A stretch of 64,000 bases of DNA from JAJXWB01 sp046349085. GTDB lineage: Bacteria > Pseudomonadota > Alphaproteobacteria > Rhizobiales > Beijerinckiaceae. Shown here in pieces: positions 24,705 through 34,742 of the stretch; position 1 is the first letter of the stretch, and every line of letters starts with the position of its first letter. A program made the translations under genes and the position numbers. The notes beneath the pieces were generated by a model. It was not told the DNA's origin, searched no databases, and saw only the letters and a program-made list of their open reading frames with translations. Location of the stretch: assembly GCA_046349085.1 (NCBI GenBank), contig JAXMDA010000002.1, forward strand, positions 372,001 through 436,000. The letters are read 5' to 3'.

Positions 24705-24819
24705 TGGCGCAAAATGCCACAAAAATGGCGCGCGCGGAACTGGCGGCAACAAGTCGGGCGGATCATGTTTCCAGCAACGGACCGGAAAAATCCGGCAACG
24801 CGACCAGGGAGGAACACGC

Positions 24820-25947
24820 ATGACTTTTGAAGGCATGACCAGCGCCGGCGACCGCGTCGCCTATCACGACGGCAAGCGATACTTGTGGATGCTGTCCTTC
24901 GTGCCGCCTCTCGTGCCGACGTTTTCGTACTGGCTTTACGCGCAAACCCACAATGCGCTGGCGACGCTGATCCCGGCGCTTTTTATCTTCGGCCTCATCC
25001 CGGCGCTGGACGCGCTGATCGGCGAGGACCGGCACAATCCGCCGGCCGAGGTCGTCGCCGCCATGGAGGCCGACCGCTATTACATGCGGCTCGCCAAGCT
25101 CAGCGTGCCGCTGCTGTGGTGGAACTACATTGCGACCGTCGCCTTCATCGGCTCCTACGACCTTCCGTGGTGGTCTTACCTCGCCTTGCTGCTGGGCGTC
25201 GGCACGATCGACGGCGGCGCGCTGCTGGTTGGCCATGAACTCGGGCACAAGGCCGAGCGCATCGACCAGATCTTCGGCATCCTCGCCAACAATGTCGTCG
25301 GCTACGCGCATTTCCGCATCGAGCACAATCGCGGTCATCACACCTGGGTCGCGACGCCCGAGGACCCCGCGAGCGCGCGTTTCGGCGAATCCATCTACGC
25401 GTTCGCGCGCCGCGAATTGCCGGGGGCGTTTCGACGCGGCTGGTCGAACGAGGCCGAACGCCTCGCGCGCAAGGGCCTGCCGGTCTGGTCGTATCGCAAC
25501 GAAATTCTCGTCGGCTTCGCGCTTACCCTGGTTGTGGCGGCGGCGCTGGTCGCGGTCTTCGGCTGGAAGGTCCTGCCGTTCATTCTCGTCCACCATTTCA
25601 TGGGTTGGTACGCGCTGACGCAGGCCAATTACATCGAACATTACGGGCTCAAGCGCGATAAGGGCGCCGACGGCCGCTATCAACCGGTCGAACCGCGCCA
25701 TTCCTGGAACACCAATCACATCGTGTCGAACCTGATGACGTTCCACCTGCAACGCCATTCGGATCATCACGCCAATCCGATGCGGCCGTTTCAGTCGCTG
25801 CGCGACTTCGAGGATCTGCCGCGTCTGCCGAGCGGCTACAACGGAATGTTCGTGGTGGCGGCCATTCCTCCGCTCTGGTTCCGGATCATGAATCCCAGGA
25901 CGCTCGCCTGGGCCGGCGGCGACAGGAACAGGTTGAACCTGGGCTGA
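24820..25947 (+). CDS. alkB: AlkB-type integral-membrane non-heme di-iron alkane monooxygenase
   Basis: The 375-residue membrane protein carries all the AlkB histidine motifs: HELGHK (139-144), EHNRGHH (168-174), NYIEHYGL (270-277) and LQRHSDHH (310-317). About six membrane segments surround them. It should hydroxylate the terminal carbon of an alkane, or of a related substrate such as a xylene-type ring, using electrons from rubredoxin. No rubredoxin gene is adjacent and there is no fused rubredoxin. The start has GGGAGGAACACGC upstream. The adjacent AraC gene probably controls it. A small inverted repeat (CCGGA 24782-24786 with TCCGG 24791-24795) lies before the start. Confidence 0.9.
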   Translation: MTFEGMTSAGDRVAYHDGKRYLWMLSFVPPLVPTFSYWLYAQTHNALATLIPALFIFGLIPALDALIGEDRHNPPAEVVAAMEADRYYMRLAKLSVPLLWWNYIATVAFIGSYDLPWWSYLALLLGVGTIDGGALLVGHELGHKAERIDQIFGILANNVVGYAHFRIEHNRGHHTWVATPEDPASARFGESIYAFARRELPGAFRRGWSNEAERLARKGLPVWSYRNEILVGFALTLVVAAALVAVFGWKVLPFILVHHFMGWYALTQANYIEHYGLKRDKGADGRYQPVEPRHSWNTNHIVSNLMTFHLQRHSDHHANPMRPFQSLRDFEDLPRLPSGYNGMFVVAAIPPLWFRIMNPRTLAWAGGDRNRLNLG

Positions 25948-25953
25948 CGCGGC

Positions 25954-26280
25954 TCAGCCGGCCTTGTCCATGACAAGCAGGTCCGGTCGCTTCACCTCGA
26001 TTTCGACAAAAGCGATCGGATGGTCGGAGCCGTTCTGGATATCGTGCTCGACGCCGGCCGGCCGCGCGTAGCTCGTGCCGGCCGTCATCGGCCTGTCCTG
26101 CACAACGCCGTCAACCTCCGCGCGCAGATTGCCGTCGGTCAGCATCACGACGAAATAGGGCCAGCCGTGACGATGCATGCCGGTCACGGCGCCCGGCTCG
26201 AAGTCCCAGCGCGTGATGCGCACGGCCTCGTCGTCCTGAAGCTGGGTGGGTTTGGCGGGGATGTCGCATTTGAAGGGCAT
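25954..26280 (-). CDS. Small single-domain cupin protein
   Basis: The 108-residue protein fits one cupin barrel, with metal-binding residues in GMHRHGWPYFVVMLTDG (about 34-50) and a second motif around EHDIQNGSDHP. It converges on alkB with a 6-base gap. Its reaction is unknown. Such proteins are often small dioxygenase-like or sensor-like metal binders. Linkage to alkB may be accidental. Confidence 0.72.
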   Translation of the reverse strand: MPFKCDIPAKPTQLQDDEAVRITRWDFEPGAVTGMHRHGWPYFVVMLTDGNLRAEVDGVVQDRPMTAGTSYARPAGVEHDIQNGSDHPIAFVEIEVKRPDLLVMDKAG

Positions 26281-26380
26281 GACGTCAGCATGACGATGCC
26301 TGCCGCTGCGTCAATGGGCGCGCGAACTTGACTCGTTGGCGCCCCTGCGCCACTCACGCCGCCAACTCAGGGAGGCGTGG

Positions 26381-27325
26381 ATGGCCAAGGCATTCGTATT
26401 TCCGGGGCAGGGGTCGCAGGCCGTCGGCATGGGCAAGGCGCTGGCCGAGGCGTTCCCCGCCGCGCGCGCCGTATTCGACGAGGTGGATTCCGCGCTCGGC
26501 GAAAGGCTCTCCGGCCTGATGTTCGACGGCCCCGAGGCCGATCTCGTGCTGACCGCCAACGCCCAGCCCGCCCTCATGGCCGTCAGCCTCGCCGCGACGC
26601 GCGTGCTCGAGGCGGAGGCCGGTCTCGATCTCGCGCGCGACGCCAAGTTCGTCGCCGGCCATTCGCTCGGCGAATATTCCGCGCTCGCCGCCGCCGGCGC
26701 CTTCTCGCTCGCCGATGCGGCTCGCCTGCTGCGCTTGCGCGGAAAAGCGATGCAGGCGGCGGTTCCGGTCGGGCAGGGCGCGATGGCCGCGCTGCTCGGC
26801 CTCGACTACGAAACGGGCGTCGCGGTGGCGGCGGAGGCGCAGGCCGAAGCCGGCGGCGTCTGCCAGATCGCCAACGACAATGGCGGCGGACAGGTCGTGG
26901 CTTCGGGCTCCAAGGCCGCCGTCGACAAGGCGATCGAGATCGCCAAGGGCAAGGGCGCCAAGCGCGCCATGCTGCTGGCCGTTTCCGCGCCCTTCCATTG
27001 CGCGCTGATGCAGCCGGCCGCCGACGCCATGGCGGAAGCGCTGGCGAAAACCAACATCGTCGCGCCGAGAGTTCCGGTCGTCGCCAATGTCGTGGCGCGC
27101 GCCGTGAGCGATCCCGCCGAGATCCGCGACCTTCTGGTCAAGCAGGTGACGGGCACCGTACGCTGGCGCGAGTGCGTCGGCTACATGGCCGCCAACGGCT
27201 GCGACCGCTTCGTGGAACTGGGCGCCGGCAAGGTGCTGACGGGTCTGCTCAAGCGACTGGCGGAGGGCGCCACGGGCATGAGCGTCGGCGCGCCGGCGGA
27301 TGTGGAAGCGTACAAGGCGTCGTAA
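26381..27325 (+). CDS. fabD: Malonyl-CoA:ACP transacylase
   Basis: FabD moves malonyl from CoA to ACP for fatty-acid chain extension. The 314-residue product has FPGQGSQ (7-13), the nucleophile Ser95 in GHSLGEYSALAAAG, and the FHC segment near residue 207 with the catalytic His. GGAGGCGTGG lies just before the ATG. It opens the conserved fabD-fabG-acpP-fabF set. A family A repeat separates it from fabG. Confidence 0.96.
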   Translation: MAKAFVFPGQGSQAVGMGKALAEAFPAARAVFDEVDSALGERLSGLMFDGPEADLVLTANAQPALMAVSLAATRVLEAEAGLDLARDAKFVAGHSLGEYSALAAAGAFSLADAARLLRLRGKAMQAAVPVGQGAMAALLGLDYETGVAVAAEAQAEAGGVCQIANDNGGGQVVASGSKAAVDKAIEIAKGKGAKRAMLLAVSAPFHCALMQPAADAMAEALAKTNIVAPRVPVVANVVARAVSDPAEIRDLLVKQVTGTVRWRECVGYMAANGCDRFVELGAGKVLTGLLKRLAEGATGMSVGAPADVEAYKAS

Positions 27326-27334
27326 TTTCGGGCG

Positions 27335-27428
27335 CTCATGCTGGGGAGCGGGCGAAGCCCGCGTCTCGAAGCATGGCGATGCGGCCATCCTTCGAGACGC
27401 GCCTTGCAGGCGCTCCTCAAGGATGAAG
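27335..27428. repeat. Family A palindromic repeat between fabD and fabG
   Basis: Two facing arms, GCGTCTCGAAGC and CCTTCGAGACGCGCCTTGCA, are bounded by GCTGGGGAGC and GCGCTCCTCAAGGATGAAG. The design equals that of the elements at 142-320 and 33655-33775. It fills most of the 129-base gap inside an otherwise tight operon. Confidence 0.75.
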
Positions 27429-27454
27429 GTTTCAGTTTCTGAAGGAGCCATTTC

Positions 27455-28192
27455 ATGTTCGACCTGACCGGCAAGACCGCGCTCGTGACGGGCGCCTCCG
27501 GCGGCATCGGCGCCGCCATTGCCCGCGGCCTGCACGCGCAGGGCGCGACCGTCGCCCTGTCCGGCACACGCGCCGAGGCGCTGGAAAAGCTGGCAGGCGA
27601 GCTCGGTTCGCGCACGCATGTGCTGCCCTGCAACCTTTCCGACAAGGACGCGGTGGAAAAGCTCGTTCCGGGCGCCGAGGCCGCGATGGGCCAGCTCGAC
27701 ATTCTCGTCAACAACGCCGGCCTTACCCGCGACGGCCTGTTCATGCGCATGAAGGACGAGGACTGGGACACGGTCATAGCCGTCAACCTCACCGCCACCT
27801 TCCGCCTCGCCCGCGCCGCCGTGAAGGGCATGATGAAGCGCCGCTGGGGCCGCATCGTCTCGATCACCTCCATCGTCGGCGTCACCGGCAATCCCGGCCA
27901 GGGCAATTACGCGGCGTCCAAGGCCGGCATGATCGGCATGTCGAAGTCGCTGGCCGCGGAGGTCGCCTCGCGCGGCATCACCGTGAATTGCGTGGCGCCG
28001 GGCTTCATCGAAAGCCCGATGACCGATGCGCTGAACGACAAGCAGAAGGAAGCGATTCTCGGGCAGGTGCCGGCCGGCAAGCTCGGGCAGGGCGCCGATG
28101 TCGCCTCCGCCGTCGTCTATCTGGCGAGCCAGGAGGCGCAATACGTCACCGGCCAGACGCTGCACGTGAACGGCGGAATGGCAATGATCTGA
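27455..28192 (+). CDS. fabG: 3-oxoacyl-ACP reductase
   Basis: FabG reduces 3-oxoacyl-ACP with NADPH in each elongation round. The 245-residue classical SDR has GASGGIG (13-19), NNAG (86-89), Tyr152-x3-Lys156 (YAASK) and the C-terminal YVTGQTLHVNGGMAM. GGAG precedes the ATG. Neighbouring fabD, acpP and fabF confirm the role. Confidence 0.97.
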   Translation: MFDLTGKTALVTGASGGIGAAIARGLHAQGATVALSGTRAEALEKLAGELGSRTHVLPCNLSDKDAVEKLVPGAEAAMGQLDILVNNAGLTRDGLFMRMKDEDWDTVIAVNLTATFRLARAAVKGMMKRRWGRIVSITSIVGVTGNPGQGNYAASKAGMIGMSKSLAAEVASRGITVNCVAPGFIESPMTDALNDKQKEAILGQVPAGKLGQGADVASAVVYLASQEAQYVTGQTLHVNGGMAMI

Positions 28193-28421
28193 GGGCCTTG
28201 CGCCGGGTTTCCGCGCACCCCCGAGAAGCTTCGCCTTAAGCTCCCGGCTACTGGCGAGCCCAAAGGAAGTGTGTTATCGGACGCGCGGAATTTGTCGGGG
28301 CGGGACGCCGTGAGGCGCTGTGAAACGGGCGGATCGCCGGTCGCGCAGAACCCGCCGCGACTTTCATCGATCCGGGGCCGGGCGCCCTAGATAGTCAAAA
28401 GAACGGATAAGGACTGAACAC

Positions 28422-28661
28422 ATGAGCGATGTCGCCGAGCGCGTGAAGAAGATCGTCGTCGAACACCTCGGCGTCGAGGCGGACAAGGTGGTGGACAACG
28501 CCAATTTCATTGAGGACCTGGGCGCGGATTCGCTCGACACGGTCGAGCTGGTCATGGCCTTCGAGGAAGAGTTCGGCGTGGAAATCCCCGACGACGCCGC
28601 CGAGACCATCGTGACGGTCGGCGACGCCGTGAAGTTCCTCGAGAAGGCCACCGCCGCCTGA
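28422..28661 (+). CDS. acpP: Acyl carrier protein
   Basis: The 79-residue acidic protein carries the phosphopantetheine site GADSLDTVEL, with Ser37 as the attachment point. It holds growing acyl chains for the FAS II enzymes. AAGGA lies about eight bases before the ATG. A 229-base leader separates it from fabG and probably carries its own strong promoter, although no clear box was recognised. Confidence 0.98.
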   Translation: MSDVAERVKKIVVEHLGVEADKVVDNANFIEDLGADSLDTVELVMAFEEEFGVEIPDDAAETIVTVGDAVKFLEKATAA

Positions 28662-28708
28662 TTGGCGGCGTTTCGTCCTCATCGAAGAACAACAGCGGGC
28701 GTCTGCAC

Positions 28709-29980
28709 ATGTCGTCAATGCGTAGGGTCGTGGTCACTGGCCTCGGCATGGTCAGCCCGCTGGGCGGCGGCGTCGAGACGAGTTGGCGGCGCCTGATCGC
28801 TGGCGAAAACGGCTTCGGCCGCATTCAGGGCTTCGAGATCGACGATCTGCCCTGTCAGATCGCCGCGCATGTGCCGCGCGGCGACGGCTCCAACGGCACC
28901 TTCAATCCCGACCAGTGGATGGAGCCGAAGGAGCAGCGCAAGGTCGACGACTTCATTCTCTACGCCATGGCCGCCTCCACCGAGGCGCTGGCCGACGCGA
29001 AGTGGAAGCCCGAGACCTACGAGCAGCAGATTTCCACCGGCGTGATGTTCGGCTCCGGCATCGGCGGCCTCTCGGGCATCGCCGACACCTCGCTCCTGCT
29101 GAAGGAGCGTGGCCCGCGCCGCGTCTCCCCCTTCTTCATTCCCGGCCGCCTCATCAACCTCGCCTCGGGCTACGTGTCGATCGAGCACGGCCTGAAGGGC
29201 CCGAACCACGCGGTCGTCACCGCCTGCTCGTCCGGCGCGCACGCCATCGGCGACGCAGCCCGTCTGATCGCGCTCGGCGACGCCGAGGTGATGGTCGCCG
29301 GCGGCGCCGAATCGGCGATCTGCCGCATCGGCATCGCGGGCTTCGCCGCCTGCAAGGCGCTTTGCACCAGCTTCAACGACCAGCCCGCCAAGGGTTCGCG
29401 TCCCTACGACCGCGACCGCGACGGCTTCGTCATGGGCGAGGGCGCCGGCGCGCTGGTGCTCGAATCGCTGGAGCACGCGCAGGCGCGCGGCGCGAAAATC
29501 TACGCCGAGATCGTCGGCTACGGCATGTCGGGCGACGCCTACCACATCACCGCCCCGTCCGAGGACGGCGACGGCGCCTACCGCTGCATGAGCGCCGCGC
29601 TCAAGCGCTCCGGCCTTTCGGCCGCCGACATCGACTACGTCAACGCGCACGGCACCTCGACCATGGCCGATGGCATCGAATTGCAGGCGGTCGAGCGTGT
29701 GCTCGGCAATTCCGCCTCCAGGACGTCGATGTCCTCCACCAAGTCGGCGATCGGCCATCTGCTCGGCGCGGCTGGCGCGGCGGAGGCCATTTTCTCGATC
29801 CTGGCGCTGCGCGACCAGATCGCCCCGCCGACGCTGAACCTCGACAATCCCGCCTTCGAGACCCCGATCGACCTCGTGCCGCACAAGGCGCGCAAGCGCG
29901 AGATCCGCGCGGCGCTGTCGAATTCTTTCGGCTTCGGCGGAACGAACGCCTCGCTGATCTTCGTCGGCCCGCCGAACTGA
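28709..29980 (+). CDS. fabF: 3-oxoacyl-ACP synthase II
   Basis: FabF condenses malonyl-ACP with acyl-ACP. The 423-residue thiolase-fold protein has the nucleophile Cys173 in VVTACSSGAHAIGDA, His in NAHGTSTMADGIE and His in KSAIGHLLGAAGA, plus the C-terminal NSFGFGGTNASL. The ATG at 28709 or the one nine bases later could be used. It lies 47 bases after acpP and just before mltG. Confidence 0.97.
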   Translation: MSSMRRVVVTGLGMVSPLGGGVETSWRRLIAGENGFGRIQGFEIDDLPCQIAAHVPRGDGSNGTFNPDQWMEPKEQRKVDDFILYAMAASTEALADAKWKPETYEQQISTGVMFGSGIGGLSGIADTSLLLKERGPRRVSPFFIPGRLINLASGYVSIEHGLKGPNHAVVTACSSGAHAIGDAARLIALGDAEVMVAGGAESAICRIGIAGFAACKALCTSFNDQPAKGSRPYDRDRDGFVMGEGAGALVLESLEHAQARGAKIYAEIVGYGMSGDAYHITAPSEDGDGAYRCMSAALKRSGLSAADIDYVNAHGTSTMADGIELQAVERVLGNSASRTSMSSTKSAIGHLLGAAGAAEAIFSILALRDQIAPPTLNLDNPAFETPIDLVPHKARKREIRAALSNSFGFGGTNASLIFVGPPN

Positions 29981-30056
29981 TCCGACCGCTTTTTCGCCAT
30001 AAAACGTGCTAGTGTCGGCTGCTCGCTGAACGCGCAAATCGGGTGGACCGCAGGGT

Positions 30057-31898
30057 ATGAGCACCGTCGAACCGGACAATCGGGCGCCGCCGCCTGCTCC
30101 CATGGCGGCGCGCGGCGGCATATTCTCGCGCCGGCGCAGTCTCAAGAGTCCGAACGAGGCGCTGCAGCCGGAAGCCGCCCCGCCGCCGCCAGAACCCAGG
30201 AAGAAGAAGAAGCGCCGCGACGGCACGCTTTCCGCTTTCTCCGGCTTCCTGTCGTTCCTGCTCGTGCTCTGCGTCGCCGGCGGCCTCGGCCTCGTTCTGA
30301 TGCAGCGCAAGATGCGCGAGCCCGGCCCGCTGCCCAGCGACAAGGTCGTCTACATCGCGCCGGGAACGGAAGTGCCCGACATCATCGCGCTGCTCGAGAA
30401 GGAAGGCGTGATCGACAACACCGCGCTGCTCAACATCGAGCTGCTGGTCGAAGGCGCGCGCTCGAAGCTCAAGGCGGGCGAATATCTGTTTCGCCAGCAG
30501 GCGAGCCTGCGCGAAGTGCTCGACACGCTGGTCAACGGCCGCCAGATCCTTCACGCCGTCACGATTCCCGAGGGCCTCACCAGCCAGCAGATCGTCGACC
30601 GGCTGAAGGAAAGCGACGTGCTGGTGGGCGATATCAAGGAGATCCCGCCGGAAGGCTCGCTCCTGCCCGAAACCTACAAGATCGCGCGCGGCACCAATGT
30701 CCGCGATCTCGTGCGCAAGATGCAGGAAAGCGAAAAGAAGCTGCTGGAGCGGGTCTGGGCGCAACGCAACCCCGACGTGCCGCTGCGCTCGCCGCACGAA
30801 ATGCTGACGCTCGCCTCCATCGTCGAGAAGGAGACCGGCAAGGCCGACGAGCGCCCGCGCGTCGCGGCCGTGTTCATCAACCGTCTCAACAAGCGAATGC
30901 GCCTGCAGTCGGACCCGACCATCGTCTACGGCCTCGTTGGCGGCCGCGGCACGCTCGGGCGCGGCATTCTCGCTTCCGAAGTCCAGAAATGGACGCCCTA
31001 CAACACCTATGTCATCGACGGCTTGCCGCCCGGCCCGATCGCCAACCCCGGCCGCGCGGCGCTGGAAGCGGTCGCCAATCCCTCACGCACGCAGGAACTC
31101 TATTTCGTCGCCGACGGCACGGGCGGCCACGTGTTTGCATCCTCGCTCGACGAACACAACCGCAACGTCGTGCGCTGGCGCCAGATCGAACGCGAGAAGG
31201 GCGCGGCGACCAATGTCGACCGCGCGCAGGACGCGCCTCCGCCGCCGCCTGCGGCCGCGCCCGCCGCCTCGCGGCCCGGCCAGCGCAGCGACGCCGGCCC
31301 TGACGCCAACTTCGGCCGTCTGGCGGGGATCGCCAACCCGATCGACGTCGCTCCGGAGCCGAGTCTCGTCGCCGCCGACGGCGCCAGGGCGATCGACCGC
31401 GTGGCGCCGACCCTCATGTCCCCGGACGAGTTGAAGCAGCTCGCCTCCTTTGCGCCGCAGCCCTGGACGCGGGCAAAGCCGCTGTCGGCGTTCGTGCCGC
31501 GCGAGCCGGCGGTCCAGGAGGCCCAGGCCAGGGCGGCGCCTGGAAAGCTGACCGCGTCCTTCGACGATCCTGGCATCAAGGTGCGCGGCGTCGACGCCGA
31601 CGATACGCTCGACGGGCCGATGACCGAGCCGACGTCCGCCGAACTCTACCCGGTTCCCGCCAAGACGCTTGCCGAGCAGCGGGCGCAGGCGGCCAAGCTC
31701 GGCCTGCCGGCGGCGGCGTCCAGCGCGCAGAATCCCGATATCGCCGTTGCGGCGGCAGCGCCCGCGTTGCATGCCGGCCAGGCGAGAAAGCCCGTCGCCT
31801 TCGACGCTTCCGAGGGGACGGCGCTCGATCCGCTGCGCAACAAGACCTGGGATCTCAATTCGGCCAAGAGCGTGACGAACGCGCTGGCTTTTCACTGA
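30057..31898 (+). CDS. mltG: Endolytic murein transglycosylase MltG with a long disordered C-terminal tail
   Basis: MltG cleaves nascent peptidoglycan strands and sets glycan chain length. The 613-residue protein has a Pro/Arg-rich cytoplasmic N-terminus, one membrane helix (about 58-81), and the YceG domain (about 95-380) with the catalytic region LASIVEKETGK (252-262) and INRLNKRMRLQSDPTIVYG. From about 385 to the end it is Ala/Pro-rich low-complexity sequence, so it is some 230 residues longer than enteric MltG. Its place after fabF is the usual one in Hyphomicrobiales. Confidence 0.94.
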   Translation: MSTVEPDNRAPPPAPMAARGGIFSRRRSLKSPNEALQPEAAPPPPEPRKKKKRRDGTLSAFSGFLSFLLVLCVAGGLGLVLMQRKMREPGPLPSDKVVYIAPGTEVPDIIALLEKEGVIDNTALLNIELLVEGARSKLKAGEYLFRQQASLREVLDTLVNGRQILHAVTIPEGLTSQQIVDRLKESDVLVGDIKEIPPEGSLLPETYKIARGTNVRDLVRKMQESEKKLLERVWAQRNPDVPLRSPHEMLTLASIVEKETGKADERPRVAAVFINRLNKRMRLQSDPTIVYGLVGGRGTLGRGILASEVQKWTPYNTYVIDGLPPGPIANPGRAALEAVANPSRTQELYFVADGTGGHVFASSLDEHNRNVVRWRQIEREKGAATNVDRAQDAPPPPPAAAPAASRPGQRSDAGPDANFGRLAGIANPIDVAPEPSLVAADGARAIDRVAPTLMSPDELKQLASFAPQPWTRAKPLSAFVPREPAVQEAQARAAPGKLTASFDDPGIKVRGVDADDTLDGPMTEPTSAELYPVPAKTLAEQRAQAAKLGLPAAASSAQNPDIAVAAAAPALHAGQARKPVAFDASEGTALDPLRNKTWDLNSAKSVTNALAFH

Positions 31899-31981
31899 CC
31901 GCTTTTCGTGCGGAAGTTCGGCGAGAGACTCGGCAAGCCGCTCAACAGGTGATTTAAACGCGCCACGAGAATCGAGGCGCC

Positions 31982-32866
31982 ATGACCATCCAGAGCATGA
32001 CAGGATTCGGCCGGTCGTCCGGGCATTCGGGCGCGTGGACCTGGGCCTGGGAAATTCGCACGGTCAATTCGAAAGGGCTCGACCTGCGGCTGCGCCTGCC
32101 GCCGGGCTTCGACGCCGTGGACATCGAGGCGCGCGCCGCCATCTCGGCCGCGCTCACGCGCGGCGCCTGCCACGCCAACCTGAGCGCGACGCGCGAAGGC
32201 GCGGGCGCCGACATCCGCATCAATCGCGCCGCGCTCGACTCCGTGATCGCTCAACTCGCCGACGTGCCGCTCAACGCCAATGTTCGACCGGCCTCGCTCG
32301 ACGGCCTGCTTGCGCTGCGCGGCATGGTGGAAAGCGGCGAAGCCGAAGACGACGAAGCATCACGCGCCACCCTCGCGAAGGACGTGCTCGCTGGCCTGAC
32401 GGCCGCGCTGGAGGCCGTGACGGCCATGCGCCGCACGGAGGGCGCCGCCATCGGCGCCGTGCTGTTGCAGCGCACGGCCCGCATCGCGGAGCTCGCGCGG
32501 CAGGCCGAGGCCGCGCCGGGGCGGAGCGCCGACGCGGTCAAGGCGCGTATCGCCCGCCAGATCGAGGCGCTCGGGCAGTCCCAGGGCCTCGATCCCGTGC
32601 GGCTGCACCAGGAAGCCGTCCTGCTCGCCTCGCGCGCCGATATCCGGGAGGAACTCGACCGGCTGCACACCCACGCAAAGGCCGTCGCCGACCTGCTGCA
32701 CAAGGGCGGGGCGATCGGGCGCCGCCTCGACTTTCTGGCGCAGGAGCTTGGTCGCGAATCGAATACGCTTTGCGCCAAGTCGAACGATTCCGCGCTGACC
32801 GCGATCGGCCTCGAACTCAAGGTGGAGGTCGAGCAGTTCCGCGAGCAGGTTCAGAACATCGAATGA
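31982..32866 (+). CDS. yicC: YicC family endoribonuclease
   Basis: The 294-residue protein starts MTIQSMTGFGRSSG, the hallmark of YicC. It contains the family segments EIRTVNSKGLDLRLRLP and the C-terminal DUF1732 part GRRLDFLAQELGRESNTLCAKS. Members of this family are implicated in RNA degradation, and E. coli YicC acts on a small RNA. It lies just before gmk, its usual neighbour, with a 10-base gap. Confidence 0.94.
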   Translation: MTIQSMTGFGRSSGHSGAWTWAWEIRTVNSKGLDLRLRLPPGFDAVDIEARAAISAALTRGACHANLSATREGAGADIRINRAALDSVIAQLADVPLNANVRPASLDGLLALRGMVESGEAEDDEASRATLAKDVLAGLTAALEAVTAMRRTEGAAIGAVLLQRTARIAELARQAEAAPGRSADAVKARIARQIEALGQSQGLDPVRLHQEAVLLASRADIREELDRLHTHAKAVADLLHKGGAIGRRLDFLAQELGRESNTLCAKSNDSALTAIGLELKVEVEQFREQVQNIE

Positions 32867-32876
32867 GCGTTGCGCC

Positions 32877-33533
<657 letters not shown>

Positions 33534-33552
33534 GCGTATCGATCGACAGTCG

Positions 33553-33838
33553 TCATTGCGAGCCAACGCATCGCGCGAAGCGCGCCCGATGACAGGCTTC
33601 GCGAAGCAATCCAGCCACCGGGATTGTCCTTGGTGACTGGCCCGTCATTCAAGACTCCTCACCCTGACGAGCCGCGCAGCGGCGTCTCGAAGGGGGGCCG
33701 GGACACGTAACCCTGGATCATGCTTCGAGACGCCTGCTGCGCAGGCTCCTCAGCATGAGGGCGCGGGTTCGCAGCGAATTTCGAGCCCGACTCTGAAGAG
33801 GCGGATTGCTTCGTCGCTGCGCTGCGCGCAATGACGGC
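33553..33838. repeat. Composite array of family B, A and B repeats
   Basis: The 336-base gap between gmk and rsmA holds no gene. It carries a family B half at 33553-33615 (CATTGCGAGCCAACGCATCG through GCGAAGCAATCCAG). A full family A element follows at about 33655-33775, with facing arms GGCGTCTCGAAGG and CTTCGAGACGCCTGCTGCGC. An inverted family B half closes the array at about 33803-33838 (GGATTGCTTCGTCGC...CAATGACGG). The nested order resembles a BIME, with the A element inserted between the two arms of a B element. It may also end transcripts of the two convergent operons. Confidence 0.75.
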
Positions 33839-33869
33839 GGCAAGATTCCAACTCATCATGAACAGAGTT

Positions 33870-34742
33870 CTATGCTGACGATCGATTGGTCTGCGCCATC
33901 GCCCGCGCCAGCGCCACGAACCCCGCCACATCCACTTCCTCGGCGCGCTTCGTCGCTTCAATTCCCGCAGCGGCCAGCAATCCTTCGGCATCCCCGCCCG
34001 GCGCGACTCCCTTCAGCGATTGCCGCAGCATCTTGCGCCGCTGGCCGAACGCCGCCTGCGCGACCGCGAGCAGCGCGCGCTTGTCGCATTCCATCGGCGC
34101 CTCGCGCGGCCGCAGCTCCACGATCGACGACGTCACCTTCGGCGGCGGCGTGAAGGCGGACGGCGCGACGTCGAACAGGATGCGCGCCTGCGTGCGCCAG
34201 CCGCAGAGCACGGCGAGCCGCCCGTAGTCGGCGCGCTCGGCCGGCGTCGCCACGATGCGCTCGGCGACCTCGCGCTGGAACATCAGCGTCAGCCTGTCCC
34301 ACGCCGGCGGCCAGACGTCGGCTTCCAGCCAGTTGGTCAGCAGCACGGTCGAGATGTTGTAGGGCAGGTTGGCGCAGACGCGCACCGGGCCGTCGCCCGC
34401 AAAGCGCGCGCACAACGCCTGCATGTCGGTCTCCAGCGCGTCGCCCTCGATCACCTCGAGACGGCCCGGATAATGCGCCGAAATTTCCGCGAGCGCCGCG
34501 AGGCAGCGCGCGTCGCGCTCGATGGCGACGACGCGCCGCGCGCCCTCCGCCAGCAGCGCGCGCGTGAGGCCGCCGGGACCGGGACCGACCTCGATGACCG
34601 TCGCGCCTTCCAGCGGCCCTGCCGCGCGCGCAATGCGCCGCGTGAGGTTGAGGTCGAACAGGAAGTTCTGGCCGAGCGCCTTCTTCGGCGCGATGTCGAA
34701 GCGCGCGACGACATCGCGCAGCGGCGGCAGGCCGTCGCTCAC
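33870..34742 (-). CDS. rsmA: 16S rRNA (adenine-1518/1519 N6)-dimethyltransferase
   Basis: RsmA (KsgA) dimethylates two adenines near the 3' end of 16S rRNA. The 290-residue protein has AKKALGQNFLFD-like sequence near residue 19, motif I EVGPGPGGLTRALL, VVAIERD and the catalytic NLPYNIS. The GTG at 34742 overlaps the pdxA stop as GTGA and fits the family start; the frame is open far upstream but only as an antiparallel-type extension over pdxA. Confidence 0.96.
   Translation of the reverse strand: MSDGLPPLRDVVARFDIAPKKALGQNFLFDLNLTRRIARAAGPLEGATVIEVGPGPGGLTRALLAEGARRVVAIERDARCLAALAEISAHYPGRLEVIEGDALETDMQALCARFAGDGPVRVCANLPYNISTVLLTNWLEADVWPPAWDRLTLMFQREVAERIVATPAERADYGRLAVLCGWRTQARILFDVAPSAFTPPPKVTSSIVELRPREAPMECDKRALLAVAQAAFGQRRKMLRQSLKGVAPGGDAEGLLAAAGIEATKRAEEVDVAGFVALARAMAQTNRSSA

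Noticed and set aside
26354..28165. A 603-codon open frame antisense to fabD and fabG
   Set aside because: It mirrors two well-supported genes, has an Arg/Gly/Ala/His-rich composition typical of GC-rich antisense frames and shows no domain.
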